DNA from: an uncultured Candidatus Melainabacteria bacterium | Lineage (GTDB): Bacteria > Cyanobacteriota > Vampirovibrionia > Gastranaerophilales > Gastranaerophilaceae | Direction: 5' to 3' | NCBI GenBank assembly: GCA_947364235.1 | Contig: CANARY010000002.1 | Location: 186,001 to 250,000, forward strand | Length of the DNA stretch: 64,000 bases | Part shown: positions 1 to 8,023 of the stretch, one piece after another | Layout of the letters: each line of letters begins with the position of its first letter | Numbering within the stretch: the stretch's first letter is position 1 | Notes under the pieces: generated by a model | The model's database searches: none | The model's input: the letters and a program-made list of their open reading frames with translations, nothing else | Told to the model about the DNA's origin: nothing | Program-made: the position numbers and the translations under genes

Positions 1-327
1 ATGAAAACGCTTGAAGAGTCTGATGATGAAACTCAAATAAAGGTTGCGCTTAACCTTATTAAAATTATCACAGAACATCATCTTTCAAGTACCGAATACG
101 AATCTGTTGAAGATATTGTTTCTGCAACAGAAGATGTCATGGATGAGTCTAAACATGGACGCTGGTATGATTTAGATGGTACCTTGAGAACTGCAATAAG
201 CTTGCTCCAAAATTGCCCTGACTCAACCAGAAGCGTTATTGCTAAAGAAATGGCTAAAAACGTTATTGAAATCATCAAAAAAGAAGAAGATGTTGATGAT
301 GTTGAAATAGAAATTCCTGAAGAGTAG
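1..327 (+). CDS. Small acidic protein of unknown function, possibly 5'-truncated by the window edge
   Basis: An open frame begins with ATG at the first base of the window and gives 108 residues, so the true start may lie upstream and the gene may be partial. The protein looks soluble and largely helical, with no signal peptide, membrane segment or recognisable motif. Its C-terminus is very acidic (EEDVDDVEIEIPEE). It ends 12 bases from the 3' end of the convergent helicase gene. I do not recognise the family. Confidence 0.6.
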   Translation: MKTLEESDDETQIKVALNLIKIITEHHLSSTEYESVEDIVSATEDVMDESKHGRWYDLDGTLRTAISLLQNCPDSTRSVIAKEMAKNVIEIIKKEEDVDDVEIEIPEE

Positions 328-339
328 GTTTTTATAATC

Positions 340-2634
340 TTAATCTATATCAATCGGGCTTCTTTGGATAAGCTCAATTGCTTCGCGTGCTGTGAATACT
401 AAATCTTCCGGGATGTTTGATATAGTGCAGAACTGGCGGAGTACATCAATTACTCGCTTAAAACTGCGTACAATATCGCCTTCACCCATATCAACTTCAT
501 CAATTATGCTGTCCCACTCAGCTCCATTAACCCACATTTCTATCAGCGGTGAATAAAAACCATTTATGTACATAGCATCTTCAACGTCATGATTTTTTTG
601 TTTTTTGTCCAGCTCGCGTTTGATATCTTTGATTTTATTTAATCTTTTTCTGACTGTTGGTGATAGCGGAAGCTGCGAGTATAAATCTGCGCGCATATCT
701 TCTGTTGTTATTGCGCACACAACGCTTGCAAGCTCGGCAGGGGTAAGTCCTTCCAGCACACCTGAAAAAATAACCTGTGCTAAGAATAATTCGTTTTCAG
801 AACGAATTTGTGAAATTATAACTCCCCTCTCTGTCGGATAATCATCTTTGAGATAGCCGTAATCCATAAGCACAGCTCTGTGTGACAGGAATTTATTCCA
901 GAATAAATCCTTTTGTTTTGCAATTTCTTTCTCTAAAGCTTTTTGCTTGGAGTTATATCTTTGAAGGACATCAATTGTTTTCATATGTTTTTTGAAAAGT
1001 TTACAAGTGTCGCATTCGTAAGAGTGCATTTTTTCAAGCATTAATTTGGTTTGGTGCCCAAACTCTTTAGCTTCCGGAGAAAGCGGACGGTTCTTTTTCT
1101 TTTCCTGTTTTTGGATTGTCTTAAAAACCCGCCTGTTTTGAACGTACATATCTTTCAATTTATTATACTCAAGCAGGTCTTCGTTTGTCTTTTTACAATA
1201 ACATTCAAAAGAATTGCATTCACAAATTTTTGAATCATACTCTTCTTTTAAAGCCAAGAATGGTTCAATACGAGAGTTTGAAGAGAAATAACCGAAACTT
1301 TTCAAAACAAGCTCTTTTGCTTCTTCCAGAGAAAATCTTTGAAGCAGGTTTAAAACCATTGAATAACTTGGAGAAAACTTGCTCTCAAGCGGATTTGCAT
1401 CGCTTAAAACCAGCTCTGCAACTTCTTCAGGAGTTTGAAAAGGTGTTCCTGCTATTACAACATAGCCTATTTCATCCATTCCGCGCCTGCCTGCACGACC
1501 TGACATCTGGAGAAATTCACTTGGAGTAAGAGTCCTGTGTCCGCTGTCTGTACGCTTGCTAATCGAGCTTATTACAGTCGAACGAGCCGGCATGTTTATT
1601 CCTGCAGCAAGAGTTTCTGTTGCAAAAACAACTTTGATTAAGCCTTTTTGGAAAAGCTTTTCTACAAGTATTTTCCAGCCGGGAAGTAAGCCGGCATGAT
1701 GCGATGCTACTCCTAACATTAAATATTCTATATGTTTGTTTTTGTAAAGGTAAGGATTTTCTGCTATATAATCGTCTATAATCTGCTTAATCTCTTCCTG
1801 CTCTTTTGGAGTTACAAGACAAAGAGATGCACATTTTTCCATTTGTTCGTCGCATTTTTTGCGAGAGAAGGTAAAATAAATTGCAGGAAGCATTTTTTGT
1901 TCGTGAAGATTACGGACAATGTCTTTAACTGTATTTCTTTTTTGAACAGCTTTTCCGCGTTTGAATTCTTTTTTTTCAGGCTTGATTTTCTTGTTAAGCG
2001 TTCCATTTGGTGTCAAAAGCGGCAGTAATGTATTAGGCTGAGATGAGTCAAAATAATAAAATCTTAAAGGTACCGGACGGAAATCTGTGTTAATAAGCTT
2101 TGTTTTTGAATGTACAGTGTTAATCCAGTCGGTTAATTTGTCTGCGTTGGCTACAGTTGCTGAAAGAGCAATTATTTGTACATTTGTCGGACAGTAAATT
2201 ATACTTTCTTCCCAAACTGTGCCTCTCTGCTCGTCATTCATATAATGAACTTCATCGAGTATTACGTATCTTACGTCTTTGAGGTTATCTGTAACAGAGC
2301 CGAAATTTGTACCGTAGAGCATGTTTCTAAAAACTTCAGTCGTCATAATTACAATTTGAGCGCCGCGGTTTATCGATGAGTCACCCGTAAGAAGCCCGAC
2401 TTTATCTGCTCCATACTTTTCCGAAAAGTCGTTGTATTTTTGATTGGAAAGCGCTTTTAGAGGAGTTGTGTAAAAAACTCTTTTGCCATCTTTTAGAGCA
2501 CAGTGTATTGCATGCTGTGCGATTACTGTTTTACCTGCCCCGGTTGGAGCGCACACAACAACACTTTTACCTTCACTGATGCAGTAGCAGGCGTCTTTTT
2601 GAAAATCATCCAGCTCAAACGGAAACTCGTACAT
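340..2634 (-). CDS. Ski2/Mtr4-like DEVH-box RNA helicase
   Basis: A superfamily 2 ATP-dependent helicase of 764 residues in the Ski2/Mtr4/ISE2-like group, which also occurs in cyanobacteria and is thought to unwind RNA during processing or decay. Visible motifs are Walker A (APTGAGKT, residues 29-36), the DEVH box (127-130), motif III SAT, and motif VI QMSGRAGRRGMD. The C-terminal third fits a DSHCT-type helical domain. Between the RecA domains and that domain is a Lys-rich coiled region with two cysteine clusters (CECNSFECYC and CDTC) that could bind a metal. The gene is preceded by the flagellin terminator, so it is transcribed separately. Exact RNA substrate is unknown. Confidence 0.9.
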   Translation of the reverse strand: MYEFPFELDDFQKDACYCISEGKSVVVCAPTGAGKTVIAQHAIHCALKDGKRVFYTTPLKALSNQKYNDFSEKYGADKVGLLTGDSSINRGAQIVIMTTEVFRNMLYGTNFGSVTDNLKDVRYVILDEVHYMNDEQRGTVWEESIIYCPTNVQIIALSATVANADKLTDWINTVHSKTKLINTDFRPVPLRFYYFDSSQPNTLLPLLTPNGTLNKKIKPEKKEFKRGKAVQKRNTVKDIVRNLHEQKMLPAIYFTFSRKKCDEQMEKCASLCLVTPKEQEEIKQIIDDYIAENPYLYKNKHIEYLMLGVASHHAGLLPGWKILVEKLFQKGLIKVVFATETLAAGINMPARSTVISSISKRTDSGHRTLTPSEFLQMSGRAGRRGMDEIGYVVIAGTPFQTPEEVAELVLSDANPLESKFSPSYSMVLNLLQRFSLEEAKELVLKSFGYFSSNSRIEPFLALKEEYDSKICECNSFECYCKKTNEDLLEYNKLKDMYVQNRRVFKTIQKQEKKKNRPLSPEAKEFGHQTKLMLEKMHSYECDTCKLFKKHMKTIDVLQRYNSKQKALEKEIAKQKDLFWNKFLSHRAVLMDYGYLKDDYPTERGVIISQIRSENELFLAQVIFSGVLEGLTPAELASVVCAITTEDMRADLYSQLPLSPTVRKRLNKIKDIKRELDKKQKNHDVEDAMYINGFYSPLIEMWVNGAEWDSIIDEVDMGEGDIVRSFKRVIDVLRQFCTISNIPEDLVFTAREAIELIQRSPIDID

Positions 2635-2675
2635 AAATTTGACCTCTATTAACTATTCTGATTTTATTTTAACAC

Positions 2676-2707
2676 AAAAGCGGAAACTTTGTGGTTTCCG
2701 CTTTTTT
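2676..2707 (-). terminator. Intrinsic terminator after flagellin
   Basis: A hairpin with arms AAAAGCGGAAAC and GGTTTCCGCTTTT lies between the 3' end of flagellin and the 5' end of the helicase, both on the minus strand. T-rich sequence is present on both sides, so it could work in either direction. Its position means it mainly ends flagellin transcription. Confidence 0.75.
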
Positions 2708-2729
2708 AGGGTAATGTATTCCAAGTTTA

Positions 2730-3617
2730 TTATAACAAGTTCAAAGCAATACTTGGAGCTTGGTTTGCAGTTGCAAGTAAAGTTGCAGAAGCTTGCTGTA
2801 AGATTTGAGCTTTAATGTATGCAGAAGATTCTTCTGCCACATCTGCGTCTCTAATAGTAGATAAAGAAGAAGTGATGTTTTCAGATTGAACTCCGATTGA
2901 TTCAATAGCTGATTCGATTCTGTTTTGAGCCGCACCTAAAGTTGTTGTTCTTGCAGAAATTTCATTTATAACTTTGTCAATTTTATCAAGCATAACATTT
3001 TGTCCGCCGGTAATCTTGCTTCCATCATAACCTGAGCATAACTGAGCAACTTTTTCGATAGTAGCATCAGCTGTGTCGCCGTAATCAGTAAATAAAGTGT
3101 CAATGTGTCCGTCTTTAAATAAAGATTTGTCAAGAGCGATTTGGCTTGAATCGTCGCTGTATAGTCCTACTTGAAGAGCTACATCAGTTCCCATTGAGCC
3201 GTCCATCATGTTTAAACCATTGAATTCACAGTTAGAAGCAATACGATCAACTTCTTCAAGTCTTGCTGTGATTTCTGATTGAATTGCTTTTAAAGAATCA
3301 GAACCGTAAGTTCCGTTTGCAGCTTGTTCTGTTAAGTCTCTTACACGCTGTAAATGAGAAGAAACAAGAGCATAAGTGTCTTCCAATGTTGTAAGCATGT
3401 CAGCTCCTGTTGCTGCGTTGTCTGCTGCAACATCCAGAGAGCTCAGCTGAGTCTGCCAGTTTGTTGCAATTGAATAACCTGCTGCGTTGTCTGATGCGTG
3501 GTTAATTTTGTACCCTGTAGTCATTCTCTCGATTGCTTTGTTCAGGGAATTTGTTGCTTTGTTCAAATTGGATTGAACAATGAGTGATGAGATGTTCGTG
3601 TTGATTGTTAGCGCCAT
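2730..3617 (-). CDS. fliC: Flagellin
   Basis: The structural subunit of the flagellar filament, 295 residues. The N-terminal D0/D1 signature is clear (MALTINTNISSLIVQSNLNK, then a TTGYKINHASDNAAGYSIA segment), as is the C-terminal helix ending SATLLATANQAPSIALNLL. The central variable region is short. The start at 3617 is chosen because an AAAGGAGTT ribosome site sits just upstream and the conserved MALTINTN begins there; a longer in-frame start at 3641 lacks this support. No other basal-body or hook genes are adjacent. A TGTAACAA box and a weak sigma-28-like site lie upstream. Confidence 0.95.
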   Translation of the reverse strand: MALTINTNISSLIVQSNLNKATNSLNKAIERMTTGYKINHASDNAAGYSIATNWQTQLSSLDVAADNAATGADMLTTLEDTYALVSSHLQRVRDLTEQAANGTYGSDSLKAIQSEITARLEEVDRIASNCEFNGLNMMDGSMGTDVALQVGLYSDDSSQIALDKSLFKDGHIDTLFTDYGDTADATIEKVAQLCSGYDGSKITGGQNVMLDKIDKVINEISARTTTLGAAQNRIESAIESIGVQSENITSSLSTIRDADVAEESSAYIKAQILQQASATLLATANQAPSIALNLL

Positions 3618-3701
3618 TTTTAACTCCTTTCTGGCTATCACATCCTACGAATGCGTCCTTGCATTTGTCTTATATTTGACTAATTCCACATTTTCTAAAT
3701 T

Positions 3702-3740
3702 GATAACGCTTGAAAGGCTGATTATTTACAATTTGTTACA
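3702..3740 (-). promoter_or_regulatory. Weak sigma-28-like promoter and TGTAACAA box upstream of flagellin
   Basis: On the minus strand TGTAACAA (3733-3740) is followed by TAAATAAT (3721-3728), an 11-base gap, and GCGTTATC (3702-3709). The layout resembles the better sigma-28-like sites at 6.4, 20.9 and 39.3 kb, but both hexamer-type elements deviate from TAAAGTTT/GCCGATAA, and the TGTAACAA box is only 4 bases from the -35 element instead of 14-15. It would give a leader of about 75 bases. Confidence 0.35.
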
Positions 3741-3794
3741 TAAGCGGTCTAAAAAGCTTGTTAATGTTATACTTTTATTGGAATAGGAGTAGTA

Positions 3795-4001
3795 ATGGGA
3801 AAGATAGTTATAGATAATAACAGGTGCAAATCTTGTTATCTTTGCACGATGACATGCCCTAAAGGACTGATTAAAAAAAGTGCTAAAACCAATCGTTTGG
3901 GCGATTATATGGTAGAATTTGATGACAAAAAAGAAGAATGCATAGGTTGTGCAATGTGTGCTAAGCGCTGTCCTGATATGGCGATTGAGGTATATAGATA
4001 A
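3795..4001 (+). CDS. 2-oxoacid:ferredoxin oxidoreductase, delta (4Fe-4S ferredoxin) subunit
   Basis: A 68-residue 2x[4Fe-4S] ferredoxin-like protein. Two cysteine clusters are visible: CKSCYLCTMTCP near residues 12-23 and CIGCAMCAKRCP near 50-61. It is the first gene of a four-gene operon, starting after a GGAG site and ending one base before the alpha subunit start. In this enzyme family the delta subunit carries electrons from the TPP active site to external ferredoxin. The start is well set by the ribosome site. Confidence 0.9.
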   Translation: MGKIVIDNNRCKSCYLCTMTCPKGLIKKSAKTNRLGDYMVEFDDKKEECIGCAMCAKRCPDMAIEVYR

Positions 4002-4002
4002 T

Positions 4003-5082
4003 ATGAAAAATAATGAAAAAGTTTTAATTAAAGGAAATTATGCAATAGCTCAAGCTGCTATTAATGCGGGATGCCAATGTTATTTTGGCTACCCAATGAC
4101 ACCTCAGACAGAGATTGGAGAATACTTAAGCTCTAAAATGCCTGAGCTTGGCAGAGGGTTTGTTTGTGCTGAAAGTGAGCTTGCTGCTATAAATATGGTT
4201 ATAGGAGCTGTTTCAACAGGGGTTAAAGCTATGACAACATCTTCTTCTTGTGCAGTAGCATTAATGCAGGAAGCTCTGTCTTATGCTTGCGGCGATGAAG
4301 TACCTGTTGTGCTTGTAAATGTTATGAGGGCAGGTCCTGGCTTAGGGTATATTTATCCTGCTCAAGGTGATTATAACCAGTCTGTTTACGGCGGCGGAAA
4401 TGGAGATTACAAAATTATTGTTCTCGCTCCTTCTACTGTTCAAGAGTGTGTAAATTATACTTACAGAGCTTTTTATTTGGCTCAAAAATATAGAAATCCG
4501 GTAATTCTTCTTGCTGACGGTTTATTAGGACAAATGATGGAGCCGGCTTCTTTTGGAGAAAATCCTTATCCGGAAGTTGACGTATCTTCTTGGGCTTTAA
4601 CAGGAGCTAAAGGCAGAGAAGGCAGAGCAATATATTCTTGCGCGCCTGATGAGAAAAAACAAATTCAACATATTTATAATTTATTCAGAAAATTTGAAGT
4701 TATTGCTGAAAATGAAACTTCTTATGATGAATTTGAAGTTGAAGATGCTGATATTATTTTAACTGCATTTGGTTCAATGACTCGTAATATTAAAGCAGCT
4801 ATGAAAGTTTTAAGAGAAAAAGGTATTAAAGCTGGATGTTTCAGGCCGATTACATTGTCTCCATTCCCTAGTAAGCGTATAAATGAGCTTGCAAAACAGG
4901 GTAAAGACTTTGTTGTTGTTGAAATGAATATGGGACAGATGCTAAAAGATGTTGAATATTCTGTAAAAGGGCAGTCTAAAGTTTCTTTAATCAACCGTCC
5001 TTGCGGTGAATGGCTGAGTGTCGAAGAAATTGTGTCTTCGGTAGAAAAAATGGTGGAGGTGAGCTATGCAGCAGGTATTTAG
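4003..5082 (+). CDS. vorB: 2-oxoacid:ferredoxin oxidoreductase, alpha subunit (VorB/KorA type)
   Basis: The alpha subunit of the CoA-acylating 2-oxoacid:ferredoxin oxidoreductase, about 359 residues from the start at 4003 (MKNNEKVLIKGN). A longer frame beginning at 3949 overlaps the ferredoxin gene and is not supported. Recognisable features are GYPMTPQTEIGEY near the N-terminus, the AESELAAINM segment, the MRAGPGLG motif and a C-terminal domain with FRPITLSPFP. The sequence resembles subunits annotated VorB (3-methyl-2-oxobutanoate substrate), though 2-oxoglutarate cannot be excluded. The operon would oxidise branched-chain or other 2-oxoacids to acyl-CoA with reduced ferredoxin, fitting anaerobic amino-acid fermentation; ilvE at 48 kb could supply substrates. 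Confidence 0.9.
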   Translation: MKNNEKVLIKGNYAIAQAAINAGCQCYFGYPMTPQTEIGEYLSSKMPELGRGFVCAESELAAINMVIGAVSTGVKAMTTSSSCAVALMQEALSYACGDEVPVVLVNVMRAGPGLGYIYPAQGDYNQSVYGGGNGDYKIIVLAPSTVQECVNYTYRAFYLAQKYRNPVILLADGLLGQMMEPASFGENPYPEVDVSSWALTGAKGREGRAIYSCAPDEKKQIQHIYNLFRKFEVIAENETSYDEFEVEDADIILTAFGSMTRNIKAAMKVLREKGIKAGCFRPITLSPFPSKRINELAKQGKDFVVVEMNMGQMLKDVEYSVKGQSKVSLINRPCGEWLSVEEIVSSVEKMVEVSYAAGI

Positions 5083-5818
5083 TATCCCAAATTCAATGAA
5101 AAAAGATTTCAAATATACTTTTTGTCCAGGCTGTGATCATGGTATTGCGGTAAGGCTGGTTGCAGAGCTTATTGATGAAATGGGGCTGAAAGAAAAAACT
5201 ATTTGCTCAACTTCAATTGGGTGTTCAGTATTTTTATATGATTTTCTTGATGTTGATTGTATAGAAGCTCCGCATGGCAGGGCATGCGCTTCTGCAACAG
5301 GGGTTAAAAGAGCTAATCCTGATAAATTTGTTTTTACATATCAGGGAGATGGCGACTTTGCTTCTATCGGGCTTGCGGAATCAATGCATACAGCGCTTCG
5401 CGGAGAGAAAGTTGCTGCTATTTGTATTAATAATACAACTTATGGAATGACAGGCGGTCAAATGGGGCCGACTACAATTATGGGGCAAATTACTACAACT
5501 TCTCCAGCTGGAAGAAATGTTGATTATAACGGATATCCTATTAAGATAGCTGAGCATATTGCACTTTGTGACGGTACAGCTTTTAGTGCCAGGGTTGCTC
5601 TTGATACTGTTCCTCATATTAATGAGGCTAAAAAAGCACTTAAAAAAGCTTTTCAAGTTCAATTGGACGGCTTAGGTTTCGGGTTTGTTGAAATTCTTTC
5701 TTCTTGTCCGACAAATTGGCATATGAGTCCTGAGGATGCGCATAAGAGAGTTCGAGAAGAAATGATGCCGGTATTCCCTCTCGGAGTGTTCAAAGACATT
5801 ACAGCGGAGGTTAAATAA
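5066..5818 (+). CDS. 2-oxoacid:ferredoxin oxidoreductase, beta (TPP-binding) subunit
   Basis: A 250-residue thiamine-pyrophosphate-binding subunit. It has CPGCDHG near residue 20, a conserved SIGCS segment, and the TPP/Mg motif region GDGDFASIG...NNTTYGMTGGQ. The start at 5066 overlaps the alpha subunit by 17 bases and is supported by a GGAGG-type site 7 bases upstream; an internal ATG at 5096 is less well placed. It works with alpha, gamma and delta in the cytoplasm. Confidence 0.92.
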   Translation: MQQVFSIPNSMKKDFKYTFCPGCDHGIAVRLVAELIDEMGLKEKTICSTSIGCSVFLYDFLDVDCIEAPHGRACASATGVKRANPDKFVFTYQGDGDFASIGLAESMHTALRGEKVAAICINNTTYGMTGGQMGPTTIMGQITTTSPAGRNVDYNGYPIKIAEHIALCDGTAFSARVALDTVPHINEAKKALKKAFQVQLDGLGFGFVEILSSCPTNWHMSPEDAHKRVREEMMPVFPLGVFKDITAEVK

Positions 5819-6342
5819 TGGAAAAGAATTTCATATTAGCAGGTTTTGGCGGTCAGGGGATTCTGCTTGCAGGTACGATTCTTGCAAATGCTTTTATGCT
5901 TGATGACAAAAATGTAACTTGGTATCCTTGCTATGGAGCTGAGATGAGAGGCGGGACTGTAAACTGCGAAATTGTAGTTTCTGATAATGAGGTAAGCTCT
6001 GTTCATAAACAAGATACAGATTATGCTCTTGTATTGAACCAGCAGTCTTTTGATAAATTTGTTCAAAGAGTTAAATCTGGCGGTACAATAATTGCAAATT
6101 CTACTCTTGTTGCAGAAAGTCATCCGAGAAACGATATTAAATATGTTTTCGCTCCAATGGGTGAAATGGCGAACGAACTTGGTACAAGCAAAGTTACTAA
6201 TGTTGTTTCTCTTGGTGTTTTAGCTTCAGTTTGTGACATTGTTAACAAAGCTTCTCTTGCTCTTGGTATTGAAAAAGTGCTTGGAGAAAAGAAAAAAGAC
6301 TTGCTTCCTTTAAACATCAAAGCGTTAAATATGTATGACTAA
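5818..6342 (+). CDS. 2-oxoacid:ferredoxin oxidoreductase, gamma subunit
   Basis: A 174-residue gamma subunit of the pyruvate/ketoisovalerate oxidoreductase family. The N-terminus FGGQGILLAGTILA and the PCYGAEMRGGTVNCEIVVSD signature are diagnostic. The ATG shares one base with the beta stop codon, indicating translational coupling. It is the last gene of the delta-alpha-beta-gamma operon. Confidence 0.92.
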   Translation: MEKNFILAGFGGQGILLAGTILANAFMLDDKNVTWYPCYGAEMRGGTVNCEIVVSDNEVSSVHKQDTDYALVLNQQSFDKFVQRVKSGGTIIANSTLVAESHPRNDIKYVFAPMGEMANELGTSKVTNVVSLGVLASVCDIVNKASLALGIEKVLGEKKKDLLPLNIKALNMYD

Positions 6343-6373
6343 TTTATTATATTTATACTTGTGATGTAAAGAT

Positions 6374-6423
6374 TTGTAACAATTTTTAAAAAACCTTAAA
6401 GTTTACAAAAAAAATGCCGTTAT
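6374..6423 (+). promoter_or_regulatory. Sigma-28-like promoter with upstream TTGTAACAA box (site 1)
   Basis: TTGTAACAA (6374-6382) is followed 14 bases later by TAAAGTTT (6397-6404), an 11-base spacer and GCCGTTAT (6416-6423). TAAAGTTT-N11-GCCGATAA is the known FliA consensus, so the -35 matches 8/8 and the -10 begins with the diagnostic GCCG. Transcription would start near 6430, giving a leader of about 38 bases before the MGMAASQ protein. The same block occurs at 20.9 and 39.3 kb. Confidence 0.8.
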
Positions 6424-6467
6424 ACATAATATAGAACAAAATAAAAAGGAAAAAGGAGTACGACACT

Positions 6468-7907
6468 ATGGGAATGGCAGCATCACAAGCAAGATTGTTA
6501 TCATTACAAGCAAGACAATCAAACCTTGAGTACCAAGGTCAACAAATAAACCAGGAGAGATCAATTTTATCTCAGCAATGTACAGCATTGTATAATAGCT
6601 TGTTGTCAATGACTGTTCCAACTCCTCCTGCTACGACAGATTTTCAAACTGTTAAGTATACAGGTGAAATGGGTGCTACAAAGTATTCATTTGACGCTAA
6701 TAGTATTAAGCCAAATGGTGGAGATACTTATACTGTAACAATGCAGGAGCAGAAGCATGGTGATTCTTTGCAGAAAAATGCTCAAATCGCTTTAGTTGAT
6801 ACAAATTCGGCTGGTGGTTTTAAAGGGATTGAGCTTAACACAGGTGCAACTCAAACTACAACTACAACTATTTCAACAGGAAAAATGCTTCCTGATTCAA
6901 ATGGTACAAAATATCTTGTACCGTTATCAGAAGCTACAATTGAAGCTGGTACTGTTGGAACATATTATAAAGCAAGCGGCAATGGTTATATAATGTATAC
7001 CGGTCCTGCAGATGCTGAATGTTATAGACTTGGTGCAAAAACAGAAAATGCTATTCAAGTATCTGAAGAAACTATAGAAGTAAAAGATGTTACTAATGAT
7101 GGCGTAGGCTTTATTCAAAGAAGTGAATTAACTGGTATTTTCATTTTAGAAAATGGCGAAGTAAGGCCGGCTACAATAAACGATTTTACTCAAGATGTTG
7201 ATATGCCAAATGTTTTAAAGTTTAAATCAGGGGTTAAATATATTCAACAGTCTTCAGATGGTAAATCTTATCAGCTAAAAGGCGATGTTGCCGGTGTAAC
7301 TGTTGGTAATAAAGGTGTTCACAAACTAACAGAAGAAGAAAAACAAAAATACGGCGATGCAATTTCAAATTGCGGTTTGAAGGATAAAGACGGAAATGCT
7401 TATGGACCGGATGACTTCATGATGTACTATGATGATAAAAACGGTGCAGTTTTTGTTCTCGAAAGTGATGTTTTTGATGGAAACAATAATGCTATTACAT
7501 ATAATTATGTTCCAAATGGTGAATTCTCTAAGAATCAAACTTATGATGAAGCAAAACTTGTATTTGACCCGACAAATGGAAGAATAACAGAGATTGCAAT
7601 TCCTAATTATGATGAAGAGGGCAATGTTACATCTTGGACTTCTATTTCAGTAAAAGCTGAAACTGTTGTAGATGAAGCTGCATATAATGATGCTTATGCT
7701 AAGTATGAATATGATACTTATATTTACGATCAGAAGAATAAAGAAATAAATGCTAAGACAGAAATGATTCAGCAGGAAGATAAGAACTTAGAGTTAAAAC
7801 TTCAAAGGCTTGATAATGAAAGAACTCAGATTACAACAGAAATCGAAGCGGTTGAAAAAGTTATCAATGATAACATCGAAGGTTCATACAAAACGTTCTC
7901 AGGCTAA
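6468..7907 (+). CDS. MGMAASQ-family protein, probable flagellum-associated or exported coiled-coil protein (copy 1)
   Basis: A 479-residue protein of unknown function. The first ~60 residues are helical and begin MGMAASQARLLSLQARQSN; the middle (about 65-420) is rich in Thr, Asn, Asp and Tyr and looks like beta-rich surface sequence; the last ~70 residues form a coiled coil ending NIEGSYKTFSG. The same N- and C-terminal plan occurs in the protein at 21017. Helical ends around a variable middle recall flagellin and hook-type axial proteins, but I see no homology to named families. There is no Sec signal peptide. A strong AAAAAGGAG site precedes the ATG, a sigma-28-like promoter lies upstream and a terminator follows, so it is transcribed alone. 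Flagellar export is inferred. Confidence 0.75.
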   Translation: MGMAASQARLLSLQARQSNLEYQGQQINQERSILSQQCTALYNSLLSMTVPTPPATTDFQTVKYTGEMGATKYSFDANSIKPNGGDTYTVTMQEQKHGDSLQKNAQIALVDTNSAGGFKGIELNTGATQTTTTTISTGKMLPDSNGTKYLVPLSEATIEAGTVGTYYKASGNGYIMYTGPADAECYRLGAKTENAIQVSEETIEVKDVTNDGVGFIQRSELTGIFILENGEVRPATINDFTQDVDMPNVLKFKSGVKYIQQSSDGKSYQLKGDVAGVTVGNKGVHKLTEEEKQKYGDAISNCGLKDKDGNAYGPDDFMMYYDDKNGAVFVLESDVFDGNNNAITYNYVPNGEFSKNQTYDEAKLVFDPTNGRITEIAIPNYDEEGNVTSWTSISVKAETVVDEAAYNDAYAKYEYDTYIYDQKNKEINAKTEMIQQEDKNLELKLQRLDNERTQITTEIEAVEKVINDNIEGSYKTFSG

Positions 7908-7965
7908 GAAAAAATGTATTATCTGGCAGTCAGAACTACAAGTCTGATAAATGAAAATCCAAAAT

Positions 7966-7992
7966 AAAAGAGTCTCAAAATGAGGCTCTTTT
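7966..7992 (+). terminator. Intrinsic terminator after the first MGMAASQ gene
   Basis: AAAAGAGTCTCA, a three-base loop, and TGAGGCTCTTTT form a hairpin with one G-T pair, followed by TTTTGTTAT. It separates the MGMAASQ gene from miaB. Confidence 0.8.
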
Positions 7993-8023
7993 GTTATATA
8001 ATATTGAAAAAAGGAAAAAGATT

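Noticed and set aside
3949-4002. Upstream extension of the VorB-type alpha subunit to 3949
   Set aside because: It overlaps the ferredoxin gene in another frame, and the conserved sequence begins at 4003.
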